NCBI GenBank assembly: GCA_045544615.1
Contig: JAZPZI010000033.1
Coordinates: forward strand, 24,300-88,299
Source: CAKSFT01 sp045544615
Lineage (GTDB): Bacteria; Bacillota; Clostridia; UBA1381
Direction: 5' to 3'
Length of the DNA: 64,000 nt
Part shown: in pieces, positions 1-7,566 of the stretch
Position numbering within the stretch: position 1 is the first letter of the stretch
Layout: each line of letters begins with the position of its first letter
Notes under the pieces: generated by a model
Told to the model about the DNA's origin: nothing
Databases searched by the model: none
The model's input: the letters and a program-made list of their open reading frames with translations, nothing else
Position numbers and translations under genes: made by a program

Positions 1-140
1 AGAATATTTTTCAAAACCACAGCGTATTCAGCGGTTGTCTTGTTTCGGTCGGTCGAGAGTCTGCACTCAAAATAAACCTTTTCCTCATCAATTCCGCCCA
101 TTACGATATTTGTGTTTCCTATATCCAATGCAAGAATCAT
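1..140 (-). CDS. coaX: Type III pantothenate kinase, 3' end cut by window edge
   Basis: The first 46 codons are visible; the rest lies beyond the left edge. The protein opens MILALDIGNTNIVMGG, in which D-x-G-N-T-N is the phosphate-binding P-loop-like motif of the CoaX class of the ASKHA superfamily. CoaX phosphorylates pantothenate in the first step of coenzyme A synthesis. A good Shine-Dalgarno (AAAGGAGAA) sits 5-8 bases before the ATG at 140. It lies 25 bp downstream of a vitamin-transporter gene on the same strand, so both are probably co-transcribed from the promoter near 795-823. Confidence 0.9.
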   Translation of the reverse strand, partial: MILALDIGNTNIVMGGIDEEKVYFECRLSTDRNKTTAEYAVVLKNI

Positions 141-165
141 TTTAACTTCTCCTTTTGGGTAACAC

Positions 166-738
166 TTACTTTTTCTTTATCGAAAGAAGCCTTACAATAA
201 CCGGGCTCAGGATTATATTCAATCCCAACTCAAACAGGAAGTTTCCACCTGCGAGTCCGAATATCATATACTGCCCTGCGTTTGCAAAGCCCGCTGATGT
301 TGCCCATGCAGTAATTGTTTCCATAAAGAACGCAAGACATCCTAATAAAAATACTCCTGTATTTACCATAGGACACACGATTGCCGCAACAACAACTGCC
401 AGGTAGCGGTTATACTTTTCAAGCACCTTATAAGCAAGTCCTGCTATTGCACCGCACAAAATGCCTTTTGCAAGCACAGTAATAACCGTTCCCAAAGGAT
501 TTACCGCAAGGAAAGCTCCGGCATCTCCACTCAGCAACACCACCACACCAAACACAAAGCCAAGCCATGCTCCTGCTCCGATTCCACAGGTTGCTGTTCC
601 AATAACAATCGGAATCAACACCAACGAAACGGAAAACATGCCGAAATGTAAAAAGGCACCCATAAGCTGTAATATGACAACAAGAGCCGTCAATATCGAG
701 CATAGTGCCAGTGTTCTGGTTGAATTATTGTTTTTCAT
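166..738 (-). CDS. ECF transporter S component, probably for pantothenate
   Basis: A 190-residue, very hydrophobic protein with about five to six membrane segments and a short basic tail (LSIKKK). Length, the MKNNNSTRTLALCSILTAL start and the small-residue-rich helices fit the substrate-binding S components of energy-coupling-factor vitamin importers, which work with a shared EcfA/A'/T module encoded elsewhere. The adjacent pantothenate kinase gene suggests the substrate is pantothenate (PanT type); this is inference from context. The start has an AGGAGG ribosome binding site. Confidence 0.8.
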   Translation of the reverse strand: MKNNNSTRTLALCSILTALVVILQLMGAFLHFGMFSVSLVLIPIVIGTATCGIGAGAWLGFVFGVVVLLSGDAGAFLAVNPLGTVITVLAKGILCGAIAGLAYKVLEKYNRYLAVVVAAIVCPMVNTGVFLLGCLAFFMETITAWATSAGFANAGQYMIFGLAGGNFLFELGLNIILSPVIVRLLSIKKK

Positions 739-794
739 AAAAATACCTCCTGCTACTGCTTCCGCACAGGGAATGCAATGCTTTATTTTTCTTT

Positions 795-823
795 ATTATA
801 TGGTTTTTTCGCCAAAAAGTCAA
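795..823 (-). promoter_or_regulatory. Sigma-A promoter for the S-component/coaX unit
   Basis: Read on the minus strand: TTGACT (818-823), a 17-bp spacer and TATAAT (795-800). It lies about 57 bp upstream of the start codon at 738, and no other gene intervenes. Confidence 0.8.
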
Positions 824-946
824 TACCAATTATCAATAATAAATCCTCAAATAGCCCATATTTTTTGGTTAATTTTAAAATATCTCTTCCCTTTTTCGAC
901 AAATTATGATAAAATATTTATATCAAAAATCATGGAGGAAACCAAA

Positions 947-1189
947 ATGCAGATGACTAAAGAAGAGCTTGGCGAAAGAATCCGACTTTATCGAAAAAGA
1001 GGCGGTTACACCCAACAGGAGTTTGCAAAAATTCTCGGCATCTCGGCTGCCACTCTTTCATCATATGAAACCGGCAAAACCGAGCCAACCATAGATATTA
1101 TCGGCAAAATTGCCGCACTCTACAACACAACTACCGATGCGGTTTTAGACCTTCGCATCAAAGAAACCGAAAACCCATACTGGTCATAA
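947..1189 (+). CDS. Small XRE/Cro-type helix-turn-helix regulator
   Basis: An 80-residue protein consisting almost wholly of an HTH_3 (XRE) domain: E-x-I-R-x-Y-R-K-R-G-G-Y-T-Q-Q-E-F-A is helix 1-2 and ISAATLSSYETG the recognition helix. The ATG at 947 is chosen because GGAGG at 934-938 sits 8 bases before it; the frame stays open upstream but has no ribosome binding site and lies over the divergent transporter promoter. It has no effector domain and its target is unknown. The gene is divergent from the S-component/coaX unit, which it could regulate (inference). Confidence 0.85.
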   Translation: MQMTKEELGERIRLYRKRGGYTQQEFAKILGISAATLSSYETGKTEPTIDIIGKIAALYNTTTDAVLDLRIKETENPYWS

Positions 1190-1194
1190 AAATA

Positions 1195-1224
1195 AGGTGC
1201 AGTCATATAAGACCGCACCTTTTT
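1195..1224. terminator. Bidirectional rho-independent terminator
   Basis: AGGTGCAGTC / GACCGCACCT stem (one mismatch) with a 6-base loop followed by TTTT. It lies between the convergent HTH and DUF1294 genes and overlaps the last codons of the latter. Confidence 0.7.
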
Positions 1225-1475
1225 AACATCCAAAAAGCTGTCGCTGCAAAAATTATGAGGGCAAAAAATGCCGTAACCAGAAACTTTGCCTTTCTGATTT
1301 TGTGGCGAAAAACCATCATCGCAAGCGTTGCACCCGCACCTCCAAAAAACAGTGCTGAGAAAATCATACACTTCTCAGAAATTCGCCTTTGCCTGTGTAT
1401 CGCTTTGAATTTATCCACGCCATAGAGTATAAACACAACCAGGTTCCATGCCAAAAGTGCAAGTAATGACTTCAT
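1203..1475 (-). CDS. DUF1294 small membrane protein
   Basis: A 90-residue protein with about three hydrophobic segments. It carries the DUF1294 landmarks: a GVDKFKA...RRISE block after the first helix, a glycine-rich GGAGA turn, then FRHKIRKAKF. The family is widespread in bacteria and of unknown function. The ATG at 1475 is chosen because GGGGGAAAG lies just upstream, although an in-frame TTG extends the frame to 1490. It starts immediately after the stop of the GIY-YIG gene, so the two are one transcript. Confidence 0.85.
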   Translation of the reverse strand: MKSLLALLAWNLVVFILYGVDKFKAIHRQRRISEKCMIFSALFFGGAGATLAMMVFRHKIRKAKFLVTAFFALIIFAATAFWMLKRCGLI

Positions 1476-1476
1476 A

Positions 1477-1719
1477 CTACTTTCCCCCAATAAGCATCAG
1501 TTTATCCTTGCGGGAAAGCTTTTTTATTTCACGCTCCCGCCTCATTGCCTCGGCTTTTGTAGCAAAGCATTCGCTGTATACTACCCGTACAGGAAGTCTT
1601 GACCTGGTGTATTTTGCACCCTTTCCCGAATTATGCACCGCTTCACGTTTTTTAATATCGTCGGTGTATCCGCAATAAAGAGTACCGTCTGCACATTCTA
1701 AAATATATGTATAAAACAA
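1477..1719 (-). CDS. GIY-YIG domain protein (YhbQ/YazA, UPF0213 type)
   Basis: An 80-residue protein made of one GIY-YIG nuclease-like domain: YTYIL...LYCGYT is the family signature, followed by the conserved Arg and E-x-x-R region (REAVHNSGKGAKYTRSR) and the AMRREREIKKLSR helix. Single-domain members of this type are common and may act on branched or damaged DNA, but the role in Clostridia is not established. The start is TTG at 1719, supported by GAGGGGG 7-8 bases upstream; there is no nearer ATG. It is followed directly by the DUF1294 gene. Confidence 0.88.
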   Translation of the reverse strand: MFYTYILECADGTLYCGYTDDIKKREAVHNSGKGAKYTRSRLPVRVVYSECFATKAEAMRREREIKKLSRKDKLMLIGGK

Positions 1720-1856
1720 ACGCTCTCCCCCTCAAGACGAAGATGTTCTTTTTATAATTATATAATAGTTTTATTCCAAAATCAATCAATTTTTTGTTAT
1801 AATTGCGACTTTTTTAAAAAAGTTTTCTTTTTTTCTGACTTTTTTTTAAAAAACAC

Positions 1857-1885
1857 TTGCAAAGCGATGATTTTTATGTTAAAAT
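1857..1885 (+). promoter_or_regulatory. Sigma-A promoter for rpmB
   Basis: TTGCAA at 1857-1862, 17-bp spacer, TAAAAT at 1880-1885. The start codon is 44 bp downstream of the -10 box. Confidence 0.75.
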
Positions 1886-1928
1886 ACATATGTTTTTGAT
1901 AATTGTTTTTAAATAGGAGGTGTTTTGC

Positions 1929-2117
1929 ATGGCAAAATGTGATATCTGCGGTAAGGGCGTTACTTTTGGTATTAAGGTCAGCCACTCGCATAGAAGATCA
2001 AACAGAACATGGAAGCCTAACGTAAGAAAGGTTAGAGCGATTGTTAACGGTACAACTAAGTCAGTTAACGTTTGTACACGTTGTCTCCGTTCAGGAAAGG
2101 TTACACGTGCAGTGTGA
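1929..2117 (+). CDS. rpmB: Ribosomal protein bL28
   Basis: A 62-residue basic protein matching bL28: MAKCDICGKG, the HSHRRSNRTW-x-PN block, and CTRCLRSGKV near the end. Two Cys-x-x-Cys pairs (CDIC and CTRC) mark the zinc-binding form of the protein. The ATG at 1929 has AGGAGG 8 bases upstream; an in-frame TTG at 1920 lies inside that spacing and is rejected. The gene is monocistronic, with its own promoter and terminator. Confidence 0.97.
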   Translation: MAKCDICGKGVTFGIKVSHSHRRSNRTWKPNVRKVRAIVNGTTKSVNVCTRCLRSGKVTRAV

Positions 2118-2143
2118 TGTTTTTCTAAAAGAAAGATGTATGG

Positions 2144-2176
2144 CAGAGAACATTTTGTTCTCTGTTTTCTTTTTTT
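2144..2176 (+). terminator. rpmB terminator
   Basis: CAGAGAACA / TGTTCTCTG 9-bp perfect stem with a 3-base loop followed by a T-rich run (TTTTCTTTTTTT). Confidence 0.9.
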
Positions 2177-2188
2177 GTAAATAATTTA

Positions 2189-2217
2189 TTGATTTTTCAC
2201 ACGATATATGGTATAAT
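2189..2217 (+). promoter_or_regulatory. Sigma-A promoter for murA
   Basis: TTGATT at 2189-2194, 17-bp spacer, consensus TATAAT at 2212-2217. It gives a leader of about 125 nt before the murA GTG start. Confidence 0.8.
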
Positions 2218-2263
2218 TTTCTTAAGTATGTTTGATTTAGGACAATTAGTACATGTTAAGCCC

Positions 2264-2326
2264 ACCGCAGACAGTGTTTTGTCTCGGTTATGCATTCGGC
2301 AAATCGGCCGTTAGCGGTCATTTGCC
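2264..2326 (+). other. Two stem-loops in the murA leader
   Basis: Stem-loop 1 (2264-2288) pairs ACC..AGACA with TGTCT.GGT. Stem-loop 2 (2298-2326) pairs GGCAAAT with ATTTGCC and, after a one-base bulge, GGCCG with CGGTC around a TTAG loop. No T-run follows, so this is not a terminator. It may be a cis-regulatory or stabilising leader; no known riboswitch class was recognised. Confidence 0.45.
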
Positions 2327-2350
2327 TATTCACATAAAAGGAGTAATACA

Positions 2351-3625
2351 GTGGAAAAACTAATCATAAAAGGCGGCACGCCTTTAAAGGGCGAAGTTGC
2401 AATAAGCGGCGCAAAAAATGCCGCAGTCGCTATAATTCCGGCATGTCTTCTCATAAACGGTCCCTGCCGTCTGGAAAATCTTCCCGACATTAAGGATGTG
2501 GGTCTGTTTTTGGAAATTCTCTCAAGTCTGGGAGCTACAGTTAATTATATAAACAAAAACACAGTCGATGTCGACTGTACAAATGTTGACACATACGAGC
2601 CATCAGAGGAACTCACAAGAAAGATGCGTGGTTCATCATATCTTATGGGTGCACTTTTGGGCCGTTTCAATAAATGTATCACATCACCTCCGGGTGGATG
2701 CGATTTCGGCACACGCCCGATCGACCTTCACATAAAGGGCTTCGAGGCACTTGGTGCAACAGTAAATCTTGAGTACGGCAAAATCCATATATCTGCCGAG
2801 ACACTTCAGGGTGCAAATGTTTATTTTGATACCTTGAGCGTTGGTGCAACGGTAAATGTGATTCTTTCAGCTGTCCGTGCAAAGGGTACTACAACAATCG
2901 AAAATGCCGCAAAAGAACCACATATTGTTGACCTTGCAAACTTCTTAAATGCAATGGGTGCAAACATTCGTGGTGCAGGTACAGATACAATCAAAATCAA
3001 GGGCGTAACACGCCTTCACGGCGGATGTTATTCAATCATCCCTGACCAGATTGAGGCAGGCACATTTATGGTTGCTGCTGCCGCAACAAGAGGCGACGTT
3101 ACCCTGACAAATGTTATCCCGAGACACCTTGAGTCAATCTCTGCAAAGCTTGAAGAAGCAGGTGTTGTAATTGAAGAGGATGACGACCGTGTAAGAGTTT
3201 ACGTTCCCGAGAATGCAAAGTTCAAAAAGATAAGCTTCACAGCACTTCCATACCCGGGATTTCCTACCGACATGCAACCACAACTTGTAACCTTCCTCTC
3301 GGCCGTTCCGGGCACATCTACAGCCCGTGAAGGAGTTTGGGATGACCGCTTCCGTTATGTAGGCGAGCTCACAAGAATGGGTGCAAACATAAACGTTGAA
3401 GGAAAGCTTGCAATGATTCACGGTGTTAAAAAGCTCATGGGCGCAAGTGTTCGTGCAACCGACCTTCGTGCCGGTGCGGCGCTTATTATTGCAGGGCTTA
3501 TGGCGGACGGAATCACCGAAATAACCGAAATTCAGCATATAGACAGAGGCTACGAAAACTTTGAGGCGAAGTTTACCGCACTGGGTGCTGATATTCACCG
3601 TGTTCAGGTCGTTTCCAATCATTAA
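2351..3625 (+). CDS. murA: UDP-N-acetylglucosamine 1-carboxyvinyltransferase
   Basis: A 424-residue enolpyruvyl transferase that transfers enolpyruvate from PEP to UDP-GlcNAc, the first committed step of peptidoglycan synthesis. Lys22-Asn23 (SGAKNAA) and the catalytic loop Cys117 (PPGGCDFGTRPIDLHIKG) are present, so the enzyme has the Cys form expected to be fosfomycin-sensitive. Length matches the family. The start is GTG at 2351 after AAAGGAG. It heads a short run with walJ and rlmH on the same strand. Confidence 0.97.
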   Translation: MEKLIIKGGTPLKGEVAISGAKNAAVAIIPACLLINGPCRLENLPDIKDVGLFLEILSSLGATVNYINKNTVDVDCTNVDTYEPSEELTRKMRGSSYLMGALLGRFNKCITSPPGGCDFGTRPIDLHIKGFEALGATVNLEYGKIHISAETLQGANVYFDTLSVGATVNVILSAVRAKGTTTIENAAKEPHIVDLANFLNAMGANIRGAGTDTIKIKGVTRLHGGCYSIIPDQIEAGTFMVAAAATRGDVTLTNVIPRHLESISAKLEEAGVVIEEDDDRVRVYVPENAKFKKISFTALPYPGFPTDMQPQLVTFLSAVPGTSTAREGVWDDRFRYVGELTRMGANINVEGKLAMIHGVKKLMGASVRATDLRAGAALIIAGLMADGITEITEIQHIDRGYENFEAKFTALGADIHRVQVVSNH

Positions 3626-3637
3626 GGAGCTCTCGGT

Positions 3638-4411
3638 ATGATATTTACACTAATGAGCGGTTCTTCGGGAAACTCCACTCTTATTGTTGAGAATGGCACT
3701 ATGATTCTTCTCGATTGCGGTGCATCAGGAAAAAAGCTTTCCATATCAATAGAAAGCCTCGGCTATGATTGCCGTGACCTTTCGGCAATCCTTGTAACGC
3801 ACGAGCATATAGACCATGTAAGCGGTGCAGGAGTTCTCTCGAGAAGATTTGACATCCCGGTTTATGCTACCGCTGAGACGCTTGGTGTGATGAATGTCGG
3901 ACCAATTTCTGAGAAGAATATTCGTCCGGTTTTGCCCGGCAAGGACTTCCAAGTGGGCGATATCAATGTTTCACCGTTTTCAATATCGCACGATGCGAGA
4001 AATCCGGTCGGCTATTCATTCGACCTCGACAGCGGAAAATTCACATCACTCACCGACACCGGCGTGATCACACAGGAAATATATGATAAAATGAAGGACA
4101 GCAAGTACCTGCTTTTAGAGTCCAATCACGATGTGGATATGCTAAAATGCGGTAACTACCCCTACCCCTTAAAATGCAGAATTTTAGGAAAAACCGGGCA
4201 TCTTTCAAATGCTACCGCTGCAAAGGTTGCAAAAAAAATGCTCGAAAACGGCACCGAACGTATTATGCTTGGCCATTTGAGCAACGAAAATAACACCCCG
4301 GAGATAGCATATAAAACAAGCGAAAATGCTTTGACCGAAAGCGGTGCAATCATTGGCAAGGATATCTTGCTTTCGGTTGCAAAAAGATACGATATTACGA
4401 GGTTAGTATGA
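3638..4411 (+). CDS. walJ: MBL-fold metallohydrolase, WalJ/YycJ family
   Basis: A 257-residue metallo-beta-lactamase-fold protein with the metal-binding THEHIDH motif at residues 54-60, a following Asp-rich TDTG turn, and LGHLSNENN near the C terminus. WalJ/YycJ relatives are predicted double-strand 5'-exonucleases linked to the WalRK cell-wall two-component locus in other Firmicutes. Here the gene is separated from walRK and sits between murA and rlmH, keeping the usual walJ-rlmH proximity. It begins 12 bp after murA, preceded by AAGGAG. Confidence 0.9.
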   Translation: MIFTLMSGSSGNSTLIVENGTMILLDCGASGKKLSISIESLGYDCRDLSAILVTHEHIDHVSGAGVLSRRFDIPVYATAETLGVMNVGPISEKNIRPVLPGKDFQVGDINVSPFSISHDARNPVGYSFDLDSGKFTSLTDTGVITQEIYDKMKDSKYLLLESNHDVDMLKCGNYPYPLKCRILGKTGHLSNATAAKVAKKMLENGTERIMLGHLSNENNTPEIAYKTSENALTESGAIIGKDILLSVAKRYDITRLV

Positions 4412-4884
4412 ACATTACTTTGATTTGTGTTGGAAAATTAAAGGAAAAATATTTAAAGGATGCTTTGCAGGAATACGCAAAGCGTCTTTCTCGTTTTGCA
4501 AAACTCGAAATAATAGAGCTTGCCGACCGCAAAATCCCCGAGAACGCATCGCAAAAAGAGGAGACGGCAGTTCTGGAGGCCGAGGGTGCAGACATTATTT
4601 CAAAAATCAAGCCCAACTCGTATGTGATAACACTCTGTATCGAAGGAAAGGAACTCTCCAGCACAGAGTTTGCCGAAAAAATGCAGGAAATATCTTTCAC
4701 AACGGGCAACATCGTCTTTATAATCGGCGGCTCGCTGGGTTTGAGTGAAGCAGTAAAATCCGCATCAAAGCTACGGTTGAGCTTTGGGAAAATCACTCTC
4801 CCGCATCAGCTTATGCGAGTAGTGTTGTTAGAACAGATTTACCGTACATTTAAAATAAACAATAACGAAACATATCACAAATAA
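4408..4884 (+). CDS. rlmH: 23S rRNA (pseudouridine1915-N3)-methyltransferase RlmH
   Basis: A 158-residue SPOUT-class methyltransferase. The start MNITLICVGKLKEKYL, the SAM-binding FIIGGSLGLSE loop and the C-terminal LPHQLMRVVLLEQIYRTFKI tail (ending ETYHK) are diagnostic of RlmH, which methylates a pseudouridine in helix 69 of 23S rRNA. The ATG overlaps the walJ stop (ATGA), so translation is coupled. Length is typical (about 159). Confidence 0.97.
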   Translation: MNITLICVGKLKEKYLKDALQEYAKRLSRFAKLEIIELADRKIPENASQKEETAVLEAEGADIISKIKPNSYVITLCIEGKELSSTEFAEKMQEISFTTGNIVFIIGGSLGLSEAVKSASKLRLSFGKITLPHQLMRVVLLEQIYRTFKINNNETYHK

Positions 4885-4911
4885 AACCGAAAGCATATCG
4901 CTTTCGGTTTT
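4884..4911 (+). terminator. rlmH terminator
   Basis: AAACCGAAAGC / GCTTTCGGTTT 11-bp stem with a 5-base loop, starting at the rlmH stop codon. The 140 bp that follow to 5050 hold no gene. Confidence 0.85.
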
Positions 4912-5050
4912 ATAATTTTCTGCTTTTTAATACCTCATCAAGCACATAAAAGTTATACAAAATATTTTCTTCCTTATAACTCTTTAGTCCTCAAAAAACA
5001 TGCTCGTCCGTCAACTTACTCAAGATACTTTGGTCTGCATTTTAAGTTCG

Positions 5051-5419
5051 TTATATTAGTTCGCAGTTCTCATTTTTTGTTAGCGCGTCAATCATTCTAT
5101 TATACTCTTTGGCATCAAAATCCGTATCTTTTTCGTCAATAGTTTCCAGCAAAGACATCACACTGGCTATTGAATCTTCATTTTTCTCATCATACTCATA
5201 AAGGTCTGTAAACCAAAGCACATTAACCCAATCCAACAAAGCTTGTTCACTAATAGCTCCCCTTATATATAATTTTATGGCATAAATGACATCATCAGCA
5301 CTTACCGATTCTAGGCCTTTTTGCTGAATGTTGTGTAGATCCTCTCCATAAACTTTTTTTAAATCTTCTACATTTGCTTCAAATTTTTTAAACTTTTTCA
5401 AAATTTCAGCCATTATCAT
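5051..5419 (-). CDS. Hypothetical protein, candidate immunity partner
   Basis: A 122-residue soluble, acidic, mostly helical protein with no signal peptide or membrane segment. I recognise no named family. Its ATG overlaps the stop of the toxin-like gene upstream (5416-5889), the arrangement typical of a toxin C-terminal gene followed by its immunity gene; the low pI and helical content also fit many immunity proteins. The region is more AT-rich than the flanking genes, suggesting acquisition. The functional assignment is inference from context. Confidence 0.5.
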   Translation of the reverse strand: MIMAEILKKFKKFEANVEDLKKVYGEDLHNIQQKGLESVSADDVIYAIKLYIRGAISEQALLDWVNVLWFTDLYEYDEKNEDSIASVMSLLETIDEKDTDFDAKEYNRMIDALTKNENCELI

Positions 5420-5889
5420 TTTTCCTTTCTGTGTATCAAGCTTCCTGTCGGATCAAAACTCTCTTTATATACTCTTAATGTTTTTCCATTCTTATCAATT
5501 ATTTTATAGTATATGGCTTTAGAACCAGGAACTCTTCCTGGATTTTCCATTTTGACAATAAAAGTTTCGTCGTTGTCCTTAATAACAGCAAATTTATTAT
5601 AGTTGTTAGAGCTTCCCTTAAAAAAGGATTTTGTTCCCTTTTGAATAGGCTCAGGTAATTCTTTTACCGCTTCTAACACTTCGCTTTTTGTAGTTCCTCT
5701 ATAAAGTTCTCGACTATCACTCTTTCTCTCAATTTCCACATGCCAGTCATAGTCGCTGTCATCCACAACGGCAGGAGTTTTCATGGTTACAAGCTTTATT
5801 CCTGCCACCAGGGCTTGAGTATCGGATATCGTCTTTGCAGACTGGAATCGTTCTTCGCTATCCAAAAGGTCATATTTCCATAATACCAC
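5416..5889 (-). CDS. Orphan polymorphic-toxin C-terminal-like fragment
   Basis: A 157-residue frame whose C terminus (PGRVPGSKAIYYKIIDKNGK, then FDPTGSLIHRKEK) resembles the ends of nuclease-type toxin domains of bacterial polymorphic toxins. No secretion, LXG or repeat domain precedes it. The only start is a GTG at 5889 with no visible ribosome binding site, and the open frame runs just 24 bp further before TAA, so this looks like the detached end of a larger toxin gene rather than a full gene. It overlaps the candidate immunity gene by 4 bp. Alternative: an unrelated small accessory protein. Confidence 0.45.
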   Translation of the reverse strand: MVLWKYDLLDSEERFQSAKTISDTQALVAGIKLVTMKTPAVVDDSDYDWHVEIERKSDSRELYRGTTKSEVLEAVKELPEPIQKGTKSFFKGSSNNYNKFAVIKDNDETFIVKMENPGRVPGSKAIYYKIIDKNGKTLRVYKESFDPTGSLIHRKEK

Positions 5890-5982
5890 ATATTTTTTTA
5901 ATTGTCCAGCGGCACCTTACCCTGTTTTTTATTTTCCAAATTGAACATACTAATACTATCACAATAAAACGGAGGATAAAAA

Positions 5983-7290
5983 ATGAAGAAATCAGTTTGG
6001 TCGGATAGTGTAAAATTGCCTGAATTTGAAAAGCTTGAGGGTGACAGAAAAACCGACTGTTTAATTATCGGCGGCGGGATTGCGGGAATACTTACCGCCT
6101 ATTTTCTCGATGCATCAGGAGTTGACTATATCCTTGTCGAGGGCAGTAAAATTGCCTCGGGCACAACCAGGAACACCACCGCAAAAATCACATCACTTCA
6201 CGGACTTATTTATGATAAGCTTCTCCGTGATTTTGGAAAAGAGTATGCCCAAAGCTACCTTTTAGCAAATCAAAGTGCACTCTTAAAGTATGAAGAACTT
6301 TCAAAAAGGATAGAGTGTGATTTTGAGAAAAAGGATGCCTACACCTACTCCCTGACCAGTCGGAGTATAATTGAAGATGAGGTAAATGCCGCAAACCGTC
6401 TTGGCTTTGAAGCAGAGTTTACCGAAGATACAGAGCTTCCCTTTGCCGTAAAAGGTGCCGTAAAATTCAAAAATCAGGCACAGTTTAACCCATTGAAATT
6501 CATAGCCGAAATCTCAAAAGGCTTAAATATATACGAAAACTCCTTTGTCCGTGAAATCACCCCGACCGAGGTGATTACCGACACGGCAAGAATCAAGCCC
6601 GGAAAAATCATTGTTGCGACACACTTTCCATTTATAAACCGACACGGCAACTTTTTCTTAAAGCTTTATCAACACCGTTCATATGTTACGGCATTTAAAA
6701 ACGTCCCGTCCCTACAAGGTATGTATGTCGATGAAGACAAAAAGGGAATGTCTCTCAGAAGTTACGGCGATTATCTTTTTATCGGAGGTGGAGGTCACCG
6801 CACCGGTAAAAAGAGCGATGCCTGGCAGGGGATAGATGATTTTTCAGCAAAATACTATCCCGAAGCAATAAAATGCTATAGCTGGGCGGCACAGGATTGC
6901 ATGAGCCTTGATAGCATCCCCTATATCGGCAGGTATTCAAAAAACACACCCGATATGTTTGTTGCAACAGGCTTTAACAAATGGGGTATGACTTCATCCA
7001 TGGTTGCCGCTAATATTTTAGCTGATATGGTTCAGGGAAAGAAAAATGATTTTGCCGAGTATTTTTCACCCCAAAGAAGCATCTTAAAACCGCAACTTTT
7101 AGTTAACGGTTTTGAATCGACACTAAATCTTTTGACACCAACAAAAAAACGTTGTCCACATCTCGGGTGTGCCCTTAAATGGAACAGTAGAGAGCATAGC
7201 TGGGATTGTCCATGCCACGGTTCACGGTTCGAAGAAAACGGCAAGCTGATTGATAACCCTGCAACTGATGATGCAAAAATAACTGACTAA
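5983..7290 (+). CDS. FAD-dependent oxidoreductase with C-terminal Rieske domain
   Basis: A 435-residue fusion. Residues about 25-375 form a DadA/glycine-oxidase-like FAD domain (dinucleotide motif GGGIAG at 30-35, GATGFNKWGMT-like VATGFNKWGMTSS near 330). The end is a Rieske [2Fe-2S] domain with ligands C391-x-H393 and C409-x-x-H412. This architecture (YhfW-like) is found in many Firmicutes and its substrate is unknown. It has a GGAGG ribosome binding site and stands alone, divergent from the toxin-like pair. Confidence 0.88.
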   Translation: MKKSVWSDSVKLPEFEKLEGDRKTDCLIIGGGIAGILTAYFLDASGVDYILVEGSKIASGTTRNTTAKITSLHGLIYDKLLRDFGKEYAQSYLLANQSALLKYEELSKRIECDFEKKDAYTYSLTSRSIIEDEVNAANRLGFEAEFTEDTELPFAVKGAVKFKNQAQFNPLKFIAEISKGLNIYENSFVREITPTEVITDTARIKPGKIIVATHFPFINRHGNFFLKLYQHRSYVTAFKNVPSLQGMYVDEDKKGMSLRSYGDYLFIGGGGHRTGKKSDAWQGIDDFSAKYYPEAIKCYSWAAQDCMSLDSIPYIGRYSKNTPDMFVATGFNKWGMTSSMVAANILADMVQGKKNDFAEYFSPQRSILKPQLLVNGFESTLNLLTPTKKRCPHLGCALKWNSREHSWDCPCHGSRFEENGKLIDNPATDDAKITD

Positions 7291-7354
7291 ATTTTATCCT
7301 CATAATTCCCCCTATCCGCTCATAGTATATACTAAAAACATTTAGGGGGACATT

Positions 7355-7477
7355 ATGAAGGACTATATCGAGGAGCGTGTGCTTGAGCTTGCCGACTATA
7401 TAATCGAGTCCGGCTCAACCGTCCGTGCCACCGCAAAAAGATTTAATATTTCAAAATCAACCGTACATAAAGTCTAA
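7355..7477 (+). pseudogene. Truncated second copy of spoIIID (5' half)
   Basis: The 40-codon frame is almost identical in DNA to the first 39 codons of the intact spoIIID at 8940: about four base differences in 117, one of them changing Lys to Arg. Identity stops at CATAAAG, after which the frame reaches TAA two codons later. The ribosome binding site (AGGGGG) and part of the upstream sequence are also duplicated. It keeps the helix-turn-helix but lacks the C-terminal basic region of SpoIIID, so it is either dead or encodes a very short DNA-binding peptide. Confidence 0.8.
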
Positions 7478-7531
7478 AGTATTTGTGCAGGTCAGTTTGG
7501 TACTTCCCGATGCAATAGCATAAAGGCATTA

Positions 7532-7559
7532 AAAAACGCACCTGTTTCGGTGCGTTTTT
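7532..7559. terminator. Bidirectional terminator
   Basis: AAAAACGCACC / GGTGCGTTTTT stem with a 6-base loop. It can serve the truncated spoIIID copy on the plus strand and the repeat-protein gene on the minus strand. Confidence 0.9.
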
Positions 7560-7566
7560 ATGTTGC

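Noticed and set aside
461..946. Upstream extension of the XRE regulator frame to 461
   Set aside because: The frame runs antisense over the transporter gene and its promoter; the ribosome binding site and domain start fit ATG 947.
2264..2288. Ribosomal-protein leader (L10-type) before murA
   Set aside because: The GCAGACAG...CTCGG resemblance is short and the downstream gene is not ribosomal.
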